This document shows positions 37,363-47,385 of a DNA stretch of 64,000 nucleotides, in pieces; position 1 is the first letter of the stretch, and the number at the start of each line of letters is the position of its first letter. The notes under the pieces were generated by a model, which was not told where the DNA came from, did not search any database, and worked only from the letters and a program-made list of their open reading frames with translations. The stretch is from Microbacterium sp. MYb62 (GTDB taxonomy: Bacteria > Actinomycetota > Actinomycetes > Actinomycetales > Microbacteriaceae), in contig NZ_PCOY01000009.1 in the NCBI RefSeq assembly GCF_002979475.1, positions 1 to 64,000 on the forward strand, written 5' to 3'. A program made the translations under genes and the position numbers.

Positions 37363-38355
37363 TTAGGACGCATCCGGCGGGACGGCCGCGCGCCACTCCC
37401 ACCAGCGCCCGAGCGGATCCGCTGCGGAACGCACACGTCCGTCGATCGCGACGACGAACCCCTCCCCGCCGTTCGCATCAACCGCCGGCTCCCAGACATC
37501 GAGCGCACCCGGCGGATCGATCGTGATCCAACGAGCCTGGAGGCGCATGATCCTCTCGACGAGCGCGCTCCGCTCCGCTCGCGGAATGTGCACCAGAACG
37601 CCGGGAGTCGTGACCACGAGCGTGGCGTCCTGCGGCGCTGCGGCGGCGACGGCCTCGAGGTGCGCGAGGGCGTCGCCCGCCACGAGAAGAGGCGGATCCG
37701 ACGCCGCGATGTCGAGAGCGGCATCGATACGCTCTTCGCGCCCGGTCTCCCCCGGCCACACGAGGCCGCGCAGCCACCGTCGATCCTGTTCGTCCGCGGC
37801 ATCGAGCGGTGCCAGATCGATGCCGGCCCTCCACACGACCTCGGGGATCCGCAGCGGCGGCAGCGGGCCGATCACTCGACTCTCCAGCACGACGGTCGAC
37901 GGGCCGTCCACGGGATCGACCGCGAGGCGAAGGGAGCCGTCCTCGCCCACGAACCGATACGAGTACCGGTCGGGATAGAGGCAGAGCCCGGCAGACGCCC
38001 CGAGCTCGAGCAGCGCGATCGGCCCCTCGATCTCGGACAGCCCCGGAAGCAGCGCAGCGAGTCGGAGCGGCTCGTTCGTCTGCAGGCTCCGGTTCGCGCA
38101 CTCCGCGACCACGGCCTCCGCGTTCCGGATCACGAAGCGACGCCAGACCGGATAGCCGGACGACGTGGCGCCGAGCATGCGCGTCACGGCGAACACGAGG
38201 GGCGGCTGCCTCCGCGTCTCGGGGATCCGCTGCAGGATGTCTCGCACCTCGCCGTCGGCTGCCACCCCGGCCGCCCACTCCGCGTAGAGCGCGCTGCGGC
38301 CTGGCGCCTCGTCACGGGCGAATCGTGCGTAGCGCTCCTGCACAGCATCCGTCAT
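37363..38355 (-). CDS. DUF2332 domain-containing protein
   Basis: 330 residues. Matches the actinobacterial DUF2332 pattern: Y-x-x-FA-x-DE near the N-terminus (ARFARDEAPG), LLELGASAGLCLYPDRY in the middle (a methyltransferase-like glycine loop) and VVTTPGVLVHIPRAER later. Molecular role unknown. Start is 6 nt after CAGAAT (38362-38367). It ends 10 nt before the DUF3263 start, overlapping that gene's -10. Confidence 0.85.
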   Translation of the reverse strand: MTDAVQERYARFARDEAPGRSALYAEWAAGVAADGEVRDILQRIPETRRQPPLVFAVTRMLGATSSGYPVWRRFVIRNAEAVVAECANRSLQTNEPLRLAALLPGLSEIEGPIALLELGASAGLCLYPDRYSYRFVGEDGSLRLAVDPVDGPSTVVLESRVIGPLPPLRIPEVVWRAGIDLAPLDAADEQDRRWLRGLVWPGETGREERIDAALDIAASDPPLLVAGDALAHLEAVAAAAPQDATLVVTTPGVLVHIPRAERSALVERIMRLQARWITIDPPGALDVWEPAVDANGGEGFVVAIDGRVRSAADPLGRWWEWRAAVPPDAS

Positions 38356-38426
38356 CCGTCCATTCTGACCCGGAGCACCCGTGACCTCGTCGCACGAGGG
38401 AGAATGGAGGCGACTCAGGAGGACAC

Positions 38427-38831
38427 ATGTCGTACAGCGTGGACAAGACCGAAGACGAATGGCGCGAGGAGCTCGGTGAGGAGCAGTACGCCGTGCTGCG
38501 TCAGGCCGCGACCGAACGGGCCTGGACCGGTGAACTGCTCGACGAGGAGCGCGCGGGGCTCTACACCTGCGGTGCGTGCGACGCCGAGCTCTTCAAGAGC
38601 GGGACGAAGTTCGATTCCGGATGCGGATGGCCGAGCTTCTACGAGTCGGTCCGCCCCGACGCGGTCGAGCTGATCGAAGACGACAGCCTCGGGATGGTGC
38701 GCACCGAGGTGCGATGCGCCAACTGCGGCTCGCACCTGGGCCATGTCTTCCCCGACGGGTTCGGGACTCCGACCGGGGACCGCTACTGCATGAACTCGAT
38801 CGCGCTGAACTTCACCCCCGACGCCTCGTGA
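38427..38831 (+). CDS. msrB: Peptide-methionine (R)-S-oxide reductase
   Basis: 134 residues. Repairs methionine-R-sulfoxide. Zinc CxxC pairs CGACDAEL and CANCGSHLGH; SGCGWPSFYE substrate region; catalytic Cys in RYCMNSIAL. AGGAGG precedes the ATG. The stop overlaps the next start (GTGA), linking it to a nitroreductase-like gene. Confidence 0.95.
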   Translation: MSYSVDKTEDEWREELGEEQYAVLRQAATERAWTGELLDEERAGLYTCGACDAELFKSGTKFDSGCGWPSFYESVRPDAVELIEDDSLGMVRTEVRCANCGSHLGHVFPDGFGTPTGDRYCMNSIALNFTPDAS

Positions 38832-39388
38832 GTGCCCTCGACGCCGTCCGCTCACGTCAGTCCTGGTCGAAGGTCGGAGACACGGCGCCCACCCGCGATG
38901 AATTGCTCACGCTCGTCGCCGCGGCCGGCCGCGTCGCCGATCACTCGTCGCTGCGCCCGTGGCGGCTGATCGAACTGCGCGGCGCCGATCGCGAGGTGCT
39001 CGGCGCTGCCATCGCCAAGGCGCAGGGCGATTCCTCGCCGTCGTCGAAGCCGCTGCGCGCACCGCTGCTCATCGCCGTCGTCGCCAGCTACCAGAAGAGC
39101 GAGAAGGTACCGCGATGGGAGCAGGAGGCCGTCGCGTCCGGTGTCGCGCACACGCTGAGCCTGCTCCTCGACGAGGCCGGGTGGGGTGTCATCTGGCGCA
39201 CCGGCCATCACACGCGCACCAAGGCCGTCGCGAAGGCCCATGGTCTCGGCAAGAACGAGGAACTCCTCGGCTGGCTCTACGTGGGCGCGAAGCCCGAGGG
39301 GAAGAAGCCGGGCCGTCGCAAAGCCGTGGACGCACGCAAGCTCGTCACCCGCATGCCCAAGGCCGGCGCGAAGAAGGCGAAGAAGTAG
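38828..39388 (+). CDS. Nitroreductase-family protein
   Basis: 186 residues. FMN-dependent nitroreductase fold inferred from SLRPWRLIELRGADR near the N-terminus and the helix ASGVAHTLSLLLDEAGWGVI followed by WRTG. The basic C-terminal tail (KKPGRRKA, KAGAKKAKK) is unusual and might bind nucleic acid or membrane. GTG start overlaps the msrB stop. Confidence 0.85.
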   Translation: MSALDAVRSRQSWSKVGDTAPTRDELLTLVAAAGRVADHSSLRPWRLIELRGADREVLGAAIAKAQGDSSPSSKPLRAPLLIAVVASYQKSEKVPRWEQEAVASGVAHTLSLLLDEAGWGVIWRTGHHTRTKAVAKAHGLGKNEELLGWLYVGAKPEGKKPGRRKAVDARKLVTRMPKAGAKKAKK

Positions 39389-39392
39389 GTCG

Positions 39393-40334
39393 TCAGCGCC
39401 GTCGACGCCACGGCACGGCGACGACGACCGACGCCACCGCGACGACGACCATCGCGAGCACCTGCCAGAGCGCGGGCCCTGCCGCAGGCGGCCACATGAG
39501 GTCGATGACGACCGAGGTCACCAGCTGCCCGAGCACGGATCCCAGCCCCATCAGCAGCACGCCGGTCTGCGCCACGATGAACGCGCCGAGGAGGATGTAG
39601 GCGGCGCCGAGGAAGCCGCCGAAGTAGAGCCAGGGTTCGACGGGCAACGCATCGGGCGCACCGCGGAACGCGACGCTCACGCCTGTCGCCAGCGCGAGGA
39701 CCACGGTGCCGGCGATGAAGCTCATCAGGGTCGCGGCGAGCGGGGATCGCACCCGCTGCGCGAGACGCCCGTTGGTCGCCGCCTGCCACGCGATGCCGAC
39801 ACCGGCCGCGAACGGCAGCAGCAGCATCCACAACGGCGCGGAAGCCAGCACGTCGCCCGAGAGCGAGATGCCGACGGCGGCGAGCGCGAGCAGGCCGCCG
39901 AGGACGCGGCCCGGAGTGACCGCGACGACGCCGGCCGGACCGAACCCGATCCGATCGAGCACCAGGCCGTGCAGGGTCTGCCCGGCCACAACCCCGACGG
40001 TGAAAAGCGAGACGCCGAGCACTCCGGCGGTGATCCCCTGCGTGGACACCGTGAGCGCGCCGCAGGCGCCACCGAGGAGCATCCAGAACGGAATCGTGTG
40101 CTGTCGGATACCGCTCCACAGCCGCGCTGCTCCTCGACGGGCCGACGGGAGGCACGAGATCACGATCGCCAGTGCCACGAGTCCGACGGAGAAGGAGATG
40201 AGTCCGGCGACGATCCCGTCGTCGACGCGCACACCGAGCACGCCGTTGATCCGCGCCTGGACCGCTGTCATGACGCCGATCGCCACAGCTCCGCCCAGGG
40301 CGACGGGGGCAGGAAGACGACGGGGCTCTGGCAC
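39393..40334 (-). CDS. DMT-superfamily transporter (DUF606 type)
   Basis: 313 residues, about ten membrane helices in two related halves; each half starts with a QARINGVLG or QAATNGRLA motif typical of the DMT/DUF606 family. Substrate unknown. GTG start 6 nt after TAGGGT (40341-40346) and divergent from the SRAP gene. Confidence 0.85.
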   Translation of the reverse strand: MPEPRRLPAPVALGGAVAIGVMTAVQARINGVLGVRVDDGIVAGLISFSVGLVALAIVISCLPSARRGAARLWSGIRQHTIPFWMLLGGACGALTVSTQGITAGVLGVSLFTVGVVAGQTLHGLVLDRIGFGPAGVVAVTPGRVLGGLLALAAVGISLSGDVLASAPLWMLLLPFAAGVGIAWQAATNGRLAQRVRSPLAATLMSFIAGTVVLALATGVSVAFRGAPDALPVEPWLYFGGFLGAAYILLGAFIVAQTGVLLMGLGSVLGQLVTSVVIDLMWPPAAGPALWQVLAMVVVAVASVVVAVPWRRRR

Positions 40335-40407
40335 CTGTCGACCCTATCCGAGTGGCTGCGGCCTCCCGCGCGGGACGGATGTCGGCCCCCGGGGCTACGC
40401 TGGCGGC

Positions 40408-41034
40408 ATGTGCGCGAGCTATGGTCTCGATCCCCGGTTCACCGATGCGGAACTCCTCGCCGCGGCCGACGACGCGGTCCTCGAGGGCCTGCGTGCGTGG
40501 GCACAGGAGAACGCGGGCGAGACCGTCCGCCCGACCGGCAAGAACCTGAGAAACCTCAATCCCCTGGTCGTGCAGCCCGATGCCGCACCGACCCTGGAAC
40601 CTGCGTGGTGGGGCTTCCTGGTGAACGGCGAGCCCGCGAAGTTCCCGTCCATCAACACCCGCTCCGAGCGTCTGCAGGAGCGTCCGGGCGGGGCCAAGGC
40701 GCGCGCGATCGTCCCCGCGACGAGCTGGTACGAGATGCAGAAGCCGTCGCGGCAGTGGAACGAGTTCATCATCGACGACGGCACCCTGTTCGGCATGGCG
40801 GCGGTCACGCAACGTGGCCGCACCGCCGACGGTGAGTGGTTCACGTGCTACTCGATCGTGATGCGCCCGGCCCCCGCGCACCTCGTGGATCTGCACGATC
40901 GGATGCCGCTGCTGGTCCCCGCCTCGTTGAGTCACGACTGGCTGACGGCACCGGCGTCGCGAGAGATCATCGACGAGGCCATCCTCGCCTCCGATGAGAT
41001 GGCCTCGCGCGTGCGGGCCCGTCCGCGGGCCTGA
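40408..41034 (+). CDS. SOS response-associated peptidase (SRAP, HMCES/YedK)
   Basis: 208 residues. Forms a thiazolidine cross-link with abasic sites in ssDNA. Cys2 (MCASYG) is the nucleophile after Met removal; NTRSE, ATSWYE (Glu) and LHDRMP (His) are the other active-site motifs. Start is 6 nt after TACGCT (40396-40401). Confidence 0.94.
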   Translation: MCASYGLDPRFTDAELLAAADDAVLEGLRAWAQENAGETVRPTGKNLRNLNPLVVQPDAAPTLEPAWWGFLVNGEPAKFPSINTRSERLQERPGGAKARAIVPATSWYEMQKPSRQWNEFIIDDGTLFGMAAVTQRGRTADGEWFTCYSIVMRPAPAHLVDLHDRMPLLVPASLSHDWLTAPASREIIDEAILASDEMASRVRARPRA

Positions 41035-41128
41035 GCCGCGGATATCCGTCGCCGGTCGGACGTCGTGCTCGCAGATGTGTACCTGAGGAGGACGCGCGAC
41101 GCCGGGGTCGCTCCGTAACGTTGACCCC

Positions 41129-42040
41129 ATGATCACAGCAGAAGGCCTCACGAAGAGGTTCGGAGACAAGACGGCCGTCGATGACGTGTCGTTCACGGTG
41201 AAGCCGGGCAGCGTCACCGGCTTCCTCGGCCCCAACGGTGCCGGGAAGTCGACCACGATGCGGATGATCGTCGGCCTCGACCGCCCGACGTCCGGGCGCG
41301 CCACCATCGCCGGACGCGAGTACCGCAAGCTCCGCGCACCGCTCACCGAGGTCGGCGTGCTTCTCGACGCGAAGGCGGTCCACACCGGCCGCACCGCACG
41401 CAACCACCTCCGCGCGATGGCCGCGACCCACGGAATCCCCTCGTCCCGCGTCGACGAGGTCATCGACCTCGCGGGCATCGGATCCGTGGCCCGCAAGCGC
41501 GCGGGAGGTTTCTCACTCGGCATGGGCCAGCGCCTCGGCATCGCGTCGGCTCTGCTCGGCGACCCGCACACGCTGATCCTCGATGAGCCCGTGAACGGAC
41601 TCGATCCCGAGGGCGTCCGCTGGGTCCGCCAGTTCGTCCGTCACGCGGCGTCCGAGGGACGCACCGTGCTCCTCTCGAGCCATCTGATGAGCGAGATGGC
41701 GCAGACCGCCGATCATGTCATCGTGATGGGCCGAGGCCGAGTGCTCGCGGATGCTCCGCTGGCCGAGCTGGTGCGCTCCTGGACGCGGAACACCGTGCGG
41801 GTGCGCACGCCGCGGCCGACCGACCTGGCTGCCGCCGTCGGCGGTCCGGACGTCGAGATCGTGAGCTCTGCCCCCGATCTGCTCGACATCGTCGGGCTGC
41901 CCGCTGCACGCATCGGCGACCTCGCGGCCGAACGCGGCATCGCGCTGCACGAGCTCACACCGACGACCGGTTCGCTCGAAGACGCCTACCTCGCACTCAC
42001 CGGCGACTCCGTCGAGTACCGCACCAAGGAGATCTCATGA
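41129..42040 (+). CDS. ABC transporter ATP-binding protein
   Basis: 303 residues. Walker A GPNGAGKST, signature FSLGMGQRLGIAS, Walker B LILDEPVNGLDPEG, H-loop SSHLMSE. DRA/ABC-2 exporter type with a C-terminal extension. First of four genes (ATPase, permease, kinase, regulator) with overlaps or short gaps. Leaderless start after TAACGT (41116-41121). Confidence 0.94.
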   Translation: MITAEGLTKRFGDKTAVDDVSFTVKPGSVTGFLGPNGAGKSTTMRMIVGLDRPTSGRATIAGREYRKLRAPLTEVGVLLDAKAVHTGRTARNHLRAMAATHGIPSSRVDEVIDLAGIGSVARKRAGGFSLGMGQRLGIASALLGDPHTLILDEPVNGLDPEGVRWVRQFVRHAASEGRTVLLSSHLMSEMAQTADHVIVMGRGRVLADAPLAELVRSWTRNTVRVRTPRPTDLAAAVGGPDVEIVSSAPDLLDIVGLPAARIGDLAAERGIALHELTPTTGSLEDAYLALTGDSVEYRTKEIS

Positions 42041-42852
42041 CCACGACACAGGCTCCCGCCGCCACGCGTCCGCGCGTCGACACCGGTCGACGGCTGACGT
42101 TCGTGCGCGCGCTGCGCGGCGAGTGGATCAAGCTCGCCACTCTGCGCTCGACATGGTGGTCGATCGGCGTCGCCGCCGCCCTCACCGTCGGGATCGCCGT
42201 GCTCATCGCCTTCGCGGTCGACGTGCCGGACTTCGACCCGATCCAGGCCGTCGTCATGCCGATCCAGTTCACCATGCTTCTCGCCGGCATCATCGGCGCG
42301 ATCTCGGTCACCGGCGAGTACTCGACGGGAATGATCCGCTCGACTCTCACGGCCAACCCGATCCGCGGTTCGGTGCTGGCGGCGAAGTCGATCGTGCTCG
42401 CACTGTTCCTGTTCGTCTCGTCGCTGGTGATCTTCTTCGTCTCCGCGGTCGCCGTCTCGATCATCGTCGCGCCGCGCGATCAGGGAATCGACTGGTCGGA
42501 TCCTACGGCGTCGATCCTGCCGGTCGTGGTGGCGTCCCTGTCCATGGCCGTCTTCGCCCTGATCGGCGTCTCGTTCGGGTTCATCCTGCGCTCCGGGGCC
42601 GGCGCGATCGCCGCGACCATCGGCGTCCTGTTCGTCCTTCCGATCGTGACGAACTTCTTCTCCCTCGGCGGTGAGGCGTGGGCCTGGGTCCTGGAGGCCG
42701 CTGCCTACCTCCCGGATGCAGCCGCGCGCAGCGCGATCATGCCCGGCGCCGGTGCAGCGCTCGACGCTCCCGTGGCATTCCTGACCCTCGCCTGCTGGGT
42801 CGCGGGTGGGGCGCTCGCTGCCTGGGGCGTGCTGCGCACCCGTGACGCGTAA
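42037..42852 (+). CDS. ABC-2 type permease
   Basis: 271 residues, six membrane helices, with the usual short cytoplasmic N-terminus (LRGEWIKLATLRSTWWSI). ATGA overlap with the ATPase gene. Likely a peptide- or drug-efflux permease; substrate not determinable. Confidence 0.92.
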   Translation: MTTTQAPAATRPRVDTGRRLTFVRALRGEWIKLATLRSTWWSIGVAAALTVGIAVLIAFAVDVPDFDPIQAVVMPIQFTMLLAGIIGAISVTGEYSTGMIRSTLTANPIRGSVLAAKSIVLALFLFVSSLVIFFVSAVAVSIIVAPRDQGIDWSDPTASILPVVVASLSMAVFALIGVSFGFILRSGAGAIAATIGVLFVLPIVTNFFSLGGEAWAWVLEAAAYLPDAAARSAIMPGAGAALDAPVAFLTLACWVAGGALAAWGVLRTRDA

Positions 42853-42861
42853 AGTCGCTCT

Positions 42862-44154
42862 GTGAGCAGAACGCGAAGCCGCAGTGACTCGATCCGTGAG
42901 GACGAGGAGCTGCGGCTTCCGCGTGCCCCAGGACTGTTCCGGCGGTTCTGGGCGCGCCATCCGTTCCTCGCCGACGTGCTTCTCACCCTGCTCTGTCTCG
43001 TCCTCTCGCTCTCTCCGGCCTCGGCCATCTCGAATTCGACGATGCCCGAAGCCACGTACATCGCACTCAATGTCGCGAGCCTGACGATGGTCGTCGCCGG
43101 ATGCAGCACGCTCCTGTGGCGCCGACGGGCACCGATGGGCCCCTTCATCGCGTCGGTCGTCCTGGGGACGGTCGGCCTGTTCACCGGCCTGTCTGGTGGC
43201 GTCGTCCTCCTTCTCGTCGCCTGCTACGGCCTGGCGGTGTACAAGTCATCGCGCACGGCGTGGGTGTTCTACGGGATCGGTGCCGCCTGGTTCCTCAGCC
43301 TGACCGGGTTGCTCATGCTCGTCCGCTCATCCACGCTGACCGGTGCGACGGCTCAGCAGATCGGACTCGACACCGCACTCAGCTATGTCGCTCTCGGCCT
43401 GATCGGCACGCTCGTCGGGGTGAACGTCGGCGAACGCAAACGCTACCTCGCTGCCGTCATCGACCGCTCCCGTCAGCTGCTGATCGAGCGCGATCAACAG
43501 GCCCAGCTCGCCGCCGCCTCTGAGCGCGCCCGCATCGCTCGCGAGATGCACGACATCGTCTCGCACTCCCTGACCGTGATCGTCGCTCTGTCCGAGGGGG
43601 CGGCGGCGACCCCCGACCGCGAGCAGGCCCGCAAGGCTGTGACCTCGGTCGCCGACACCGCCAGGTCGGCACTCACCGAGATGCGGTCGATGCTGGGAGT
43701 GCTCCGAGACGACGAGTCGCCGTTGCCACTGGCTCCGCTGCAGCCCGTGCCGCCCCGCGATACGGTCGAAGCCGCACAACGGGCCGGATATCCGGCCCTG
43801 CTGACGGTCGTCGGACAGTCCGATGTCTCCCCCGCTGTCGCCCATGCGATCGGACGCATCGTGCAGGAAGGCGTCACGAACGCCATGCGCCATGCGCCGA
43901 CGGCGAGCACGATCACGGTGCGTCTGGAATACACGCCCCAGACGGTGACGATCGAGATCGTGAACGACGGCATCTCGGGCGAGATCGGATCGGATGGCTT
44001 CGGGGTGCGCGGACTGTCCGAGCGCGCCGCCCACGTGCACGGCACACTGCGCTCCGCGCCGGCCGATGGCGGGCGATGGATACTCCGCGCGGTGCTCCCC
44101 TCGAGGGGAAGCGCCCCCACTCCGTTCGACGCGACCAGGGAGAACAAGCGATGA
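42862..44154 (+). CDS. NarL-type sensor histidine kinase
   Basis: 430 residues. Five to six N-terminal membrane helices, then HisKA_3 with REMHDIVSHSL and a HATPase (VQEGVTNAMRHA, GFGVRGLSERA). GTG start 9 nt after the permease. The stop overlaps the regulator's ATG (ATGA). Confidence 0.92.
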   Translation: MSRTRSRSDSIREDEELRLPRAPGLFRRFWARHPFLADVLLTLLCLVLSLSPASAISNSTMPEATYIALNVASLTMVVAGCSTLLWRRRAPMGPFIASVVLGTVGLFTGLSGGVVLLLVACYGLAVYKSSRTAWVFYGIGAAWFLSLTGLLMLVRSSTLTGATAQQIGLDTALSYVALGLIGTLVGVNVGERKRYLAAVIDRSRQLLIERDQQAQLAAASERARIAREMHDIVSHSLTVIVALSEGAAATPDREQARKAVTSVADTARSALTEMRSMLGVLRDDESPLPLAPLQPVPPRDTVEAAQRAGYPALLTVVGQSDVSPAVAHAIGRIVQEGVTNAMRHAPTASTITVRLEYTPQTVTIEIVNDGISGEIGSDGFGVRGLSERAAHVHGTLRSAPADGGRWILRAVLPSRGSAPTPFDATRENKR

Positions 44155-44825
44155 CACAGGCGATACGAGTGCTCCTGGTCGACGATCAGGAGCTGATCCG
44201 CGTCGGCTTCCGGATGGTGCTCGAGGCCGAGGACGACATCGTCGTGGTCGGAGAGGCCGGTGACGGGAGAGCCGCCATCGCCCAGAGCGCCGTCCTCGCC
44301 CCCGATCTGGTTCTCATGGACATCCGGATGCCGGAGCTGGACGGGATCGCCGCCACCGAAGCGATCATCCGCGATCGTCCCCAGACCAAGGTGCTCGTGC
44401 TGACCACCTTCGATCTCGACGAGTACGCGTTCGGCGCGATCCGTGCGGGTGCGAGCGGTTTCCTTCTGAAGGATGCGCAGCGCCACGAGATGATCTCCGC
44501 GGTGCGCGCCGTGCACCGCGGCGACGCCGCACTCTCTCCGCGGATCACGAGGATGCTGCTGGAGCACGTGAGCCCTCGGCTCGAGAGTCCTTCCTCCGGC
44601 CCGGCCGCGGCGGAGACGGCGGCGCTCGCGTCGCTCACCGACCGGGAGCGCGACGTCTTCGTCGCGATCGGGCGCGGCCTGACCAACGCCGAGATCGCCC
44701 AGACGCTGTACGTGGGAGAGTCCACGGTGAAGACCCATGTCGGTCGGGTCCTGGCGAAACTCGGCGCCCGCGATCGCATCCACGCGGTGATCGTGGCGCA
44801 TCGACTCGGCGTGGTCGGAGACTAG
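44151..44825 (+). CDS. LuxR/NarL-family response regulator
   Basis: 224 residues. Receiver with phosphoacceptor Asp57 (LVLMDIRMPE), Lys in GFLLKDA, and a C-terminal LuxR HTH (LTDRERDVFVAIGRGLTNAE, VGESTVKTHVGRVLAKL). Probably controls the upstream ABC exporter, since such clusters usually sense envelope-active compounds. Confidence 0.94.
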   Translation: MTQAIRVLLVDDQELIRVGFRMVLEAEDDIVVVGEAGDGRAAIAQSAVLAPDLVLMDIRMPELDGIAATEAIIRDRPQTKVLVLTTFDLDEYAFGAIRAGASGFLLKDAQRHEMISAVRAVHRGDAALSPRITRMLLEHVSPRLESPSSGPAAAETAALASLTDRERDVFVAIGRGLTNAEIAQTLYVGESTVKTHVGRVLAKLGARDRIHAVIVAHRLGVVGD

Positions 44826-44835
44826 CTCCGCGGCG

Positions 44836-45789
44836 TCACGCTCGCGCGGGGGTCCATTCCGAGACGCGATCGAGTGTCTGCACCTCATCGGCAGAGAGTT
44901 CGAGACGGGCACCGGCGAGTAGATCGGGGACCTGCTCGATCGTCCGGGCGCTCGCGATCGGCGCGACCACCGTGGGCTGCGCGCGGAGCCAGGCGAGCGA
45001 GGTCGCCGCGACGGAAGCGCCGTGGGCATGACCGATCTCCTCGAGCGCATCGATGATCCGCAGCCCCGCGGGCGTGGCGTACTTCGCAGCCCCCTGGGCT
45101 CGCGGCGAGCTCTGCCCCTCGGCATCCGTGGACCGGTATTTGCCGGTCAGGAATCCGCTCGCCAGCGAGTAGTACGGGATGAGTCCGAGCTCGAACTCCT
45201 CGGCGACGGGGATGATCGTGTCTTCGACGTCGTTCCGATGCACGAGGTTGTAGTGCGGCTGCACCGCCACGGGCAGCGCTGTATCGATGCGATGAGCGAT
45301 CTCGACCCATTCCCGGATGCGCTCGGCAGAATAGTTCGAGATGGCCACGTGCCGCACGAGACCGTCTTCCACGAGCTGACCGAATGCGCCGACCGTCTCC
45401 TCCAGCGGAACGCTCTCGTCATCGAAATGCGCGTAATAGAGGTCGATCTCCTCGACGCCCAGGCGGGCGAGCGAGGCCTCGGCGGCCCTGCGCACGTTCG
45501 ACGCGGCGAGTCCGCGGAACTGCGGGTGCTGGCTCACCTTGGTCGCGACGACGACTCCGGAAGGCTTGCGGGAGGCCAGCCACTCCCCCACGATCGTCTC
45601 GCTCTCCCCGCCCTCGTTGCCGGGCACCCAGGAGCTGTAGGAATCGGCGGTGTCGATGAAGTCGCCGCCCCCGTCCACGAAAGCGTCGAGAACCGCGAAG
45701 GAGGCGTCGCGATCGGCCGTCCAGCCGAACACATTGCCGCCGAGCGCGAGCGGGAGGACATCAAGGTCACTGGTGCCGATACGAGTCAT
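44836..45789 (-). CDS. Aldo/keto reductase
   Basis: 317 residues. NADPH-dependent (alpha/beta)8 barrel with catalytic Asp and Tyr in DFIDTADSY, Lys in VVATKVS, His in YYAHFDD; cofactor end APIASARTIEQV. ATG at 45789 (MTRIGTSD) is the family start; the in-frame extension to 45924 is Arg-rich and rejected. Physiological substrate unknown. Confidence 0.92.
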   Translation of the reverse strand: MTRIGTSDLDVLPLALGGNVFGWTADRDASFAVLDAFVDGGGDFIDTADSYSSWVPGNEGGESETIVGEWLASRKPSGVVVATKVSQHPQFRGLAASNVRRAAEASLARLGVEEIDLYYAHFDDESVPLEETVGAFGQLVEDGLVRHVAISNYSAERIREWVEIAHRIDTALPVAVQPHYNLVHRNDVEDTIIPVAEEFELGLIPYYSLASGFLTGKYRSTDAEGQSSPRAQGAAKYATPAGLRIIDALEEIGHAHGASVAATSLAWLRAQPTVVAPIASARTIEQVPDLLAGARLELSADEVQTLDRVSEWTPARA

Positions 45790-45856
45790 GTCGAACACAA
45801 CCGCGGGTCGCGCCCCCGGCATTCCCGCATGACGTCGCATTTCGACTTCCCGCGCT

Positions 45857-46684
45857 CTAGTTCGGCGTCTCGCCTTCGTCGTAGATCTGCGAAGGGCGAC
45901 CGACGAGCCGCGCGTCCGGAGCATGGGCGATCATCGGGTCCTTGCCCGGATAGTCGAAGCGCGCGAGGACGCATCGCATCGCTTCGAGCCGCGCGCGCTT
46001 CTTGTCGTTCGACTTGATGACGATCCACGGGTGAGCCGGCGTGTCCGTGTGGAAGAACATCGCCTCCTTCGCCGCCGTGTAGTCAGCCCAACGATCGACG
46101 CTCGCGAGGTCGGTGGGGCTGAGCTTCCACTGCTTGACCGGATCCTCGCTGCGACGCGTGAAGCGGCGCCGCTGCTCTGCCTCCCCTACCGAGAACCAGA
46201 GCTTGATGAGCCGGATGCCGGAGCCGACCAGCATCCGCTCGAATTCCGGCGCCGTCTGCATGAACTCGTCGTACTCGACGGACGAGCAGTAGCCCATGAC
46301 CCGTTCGACCCCGGCTCTGTTGTACCAGGATCGGTCCATCAGCACGATCTCGCCACCGGACGGAAGATGCGCGACATACCGCTGGAAGTACCACTGCGTC
46401 CGCTCGGTATCCGTGGGTTTGTCGAGCGCGACGACCCGCGCGCCCCGTGGATTCAGGTGCTCCATGAACCGCTTGATCGCGCCGCCCTTCCCCGCGGCAT
46501 CGCGCCCTTCGAAGAGAATGAGCACGCGCTCCGACGACTGCTTGATGTGGGCTTGGAGCTTGAGGAGCTCGATCTGCAGCAACCGCTTCTCGCGTTCGTA
46601 CGCCGTTCGCGAGAGCTTCGTGGTGTACGGATAGTCGTGCTGCCACGCCGGCGTGGCCATTGCGATGTCGGGCGAGCTGCTCAT
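45857..46684 (-). CDS. ppk2: Polyphosphate kinase 2
   Basis: 275 residues, class I PPK2. Walker A GRDAAGKGGAIKRF, Walker B EIVLMDRSWYNRAGVE, lid RRRFTRRSEDPVKQWKLS. Transfers phosphate between polyphosphate and nucleoside diphosphates. GGAGGAG precedes the ATG. The 236-bp gap to the next gene (46685-46920) holds two divergent promoters and no gene. Confidence 0.94.
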   Translation of the reverse strand: MSSSPDIAMATPAWQHDYPYTTKLSRTAYEREKRLLQIELLKLQAHIKQSSERVLILFEGRDAAGKGGAIKRFMEHLNPRGARVVALDKPTDTERTQWYFQRYVAHLPSGGEIVLMDRSWYNRAGVERVMGYCSSVEYDEFMQTAPEFERMLVGSGIRLIKLWFSVGEAEQRRRFTRRSEDPVKQWKLSPTDLASVDRWADYTAAKEAMFFHTDTPAHPWIVIKSNDKKRARLEAMRCVLARFDYPGKDPMIAHAPDARLVGRPSQIYDEGETPN

Positions 46685-46920
46685 ACTGTGCTCCTCCAGG
46701 GTGCTCCGAGACCCCGCGCGAGGTGGGAAGCGCAGGTGGCCGCTGGCGGGGAGTCGGCCACCTGCGCCGTCTTCGACCTGGTGCGACCCGCCTTGAATCC
46801 ACCAGGAAACCGTATGCCTAGTAACATATCACCGCCTAGCGCGATACATCGGAATGCTCTCGCCGCTCTCGCGCGGTCACCCACCCGTCGGCCACTGCCG
46901 GGTCCGGATAGTGTTCTGAT

Positions 46921-47226
46921 ATGGGAACGATCCAGTACGGCAACGGCGACGAGATCCATATCGAAGACCGTGCACTCGCACACCTGAAGGTCGTCATCGC
47001 CACGAAGCTCCGTCGCAACGAGAGCTTCACACTGTCCTGGCGGCATCCCGAGGGTGAGCGGGCCGGACGTTCCACGATCTGGCTGCACCCCTCGATTCCG
47101 CTCCGCTTCACGTTCGAAGATCCGGAGGCTCCGCAACTGAACCCGAAGTGGATTCAGGACCTGATGCACTCGGCGAGCTCGACGGGCGGCATCAGCCTGA
47201 TCGATGAAGTCCTCGATACGCCGTAG
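46921..47226 (+). CDS. Small DUF7882-like actinobacterial protein
   Basis: 101 residues: MGTIQYGNGDEIHIEDRALA, KLRRNESFTLSWRHP, STIWLHPSIPLRF. This pattern is shared by small proteins common in Microbacteriaceae (sometimes labelled ATP-dependent ligase-like); role unknown. Leaderless: ATG is 6 nt after TAGTGT (46909-46914). Confidence 0.8.
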   Translation: MGTIQYGNGDEIHIEDRALAHLKVVIATKLRRNESFTLSWRHPEGERAGRSTIWLHPSIPLRFTFEDPEAPQLNPKWIQDLMHSASSTGGISLIDEVLDTP

Positions 47227-47385
47227 GTCCCGCCCTCCACGGAACGCGTGCTGATCGTTGCGACATCCGCCGCGAGGCGCGAACCTGGCCTTGCGCGATC
47301 GGACGCTTTCGGAGGAGCCCTTCGCCATCGCTGATGCTTCCGGCACTCACGATTGTTCTGAATCCGCCCGTGGCAGGATGACAGG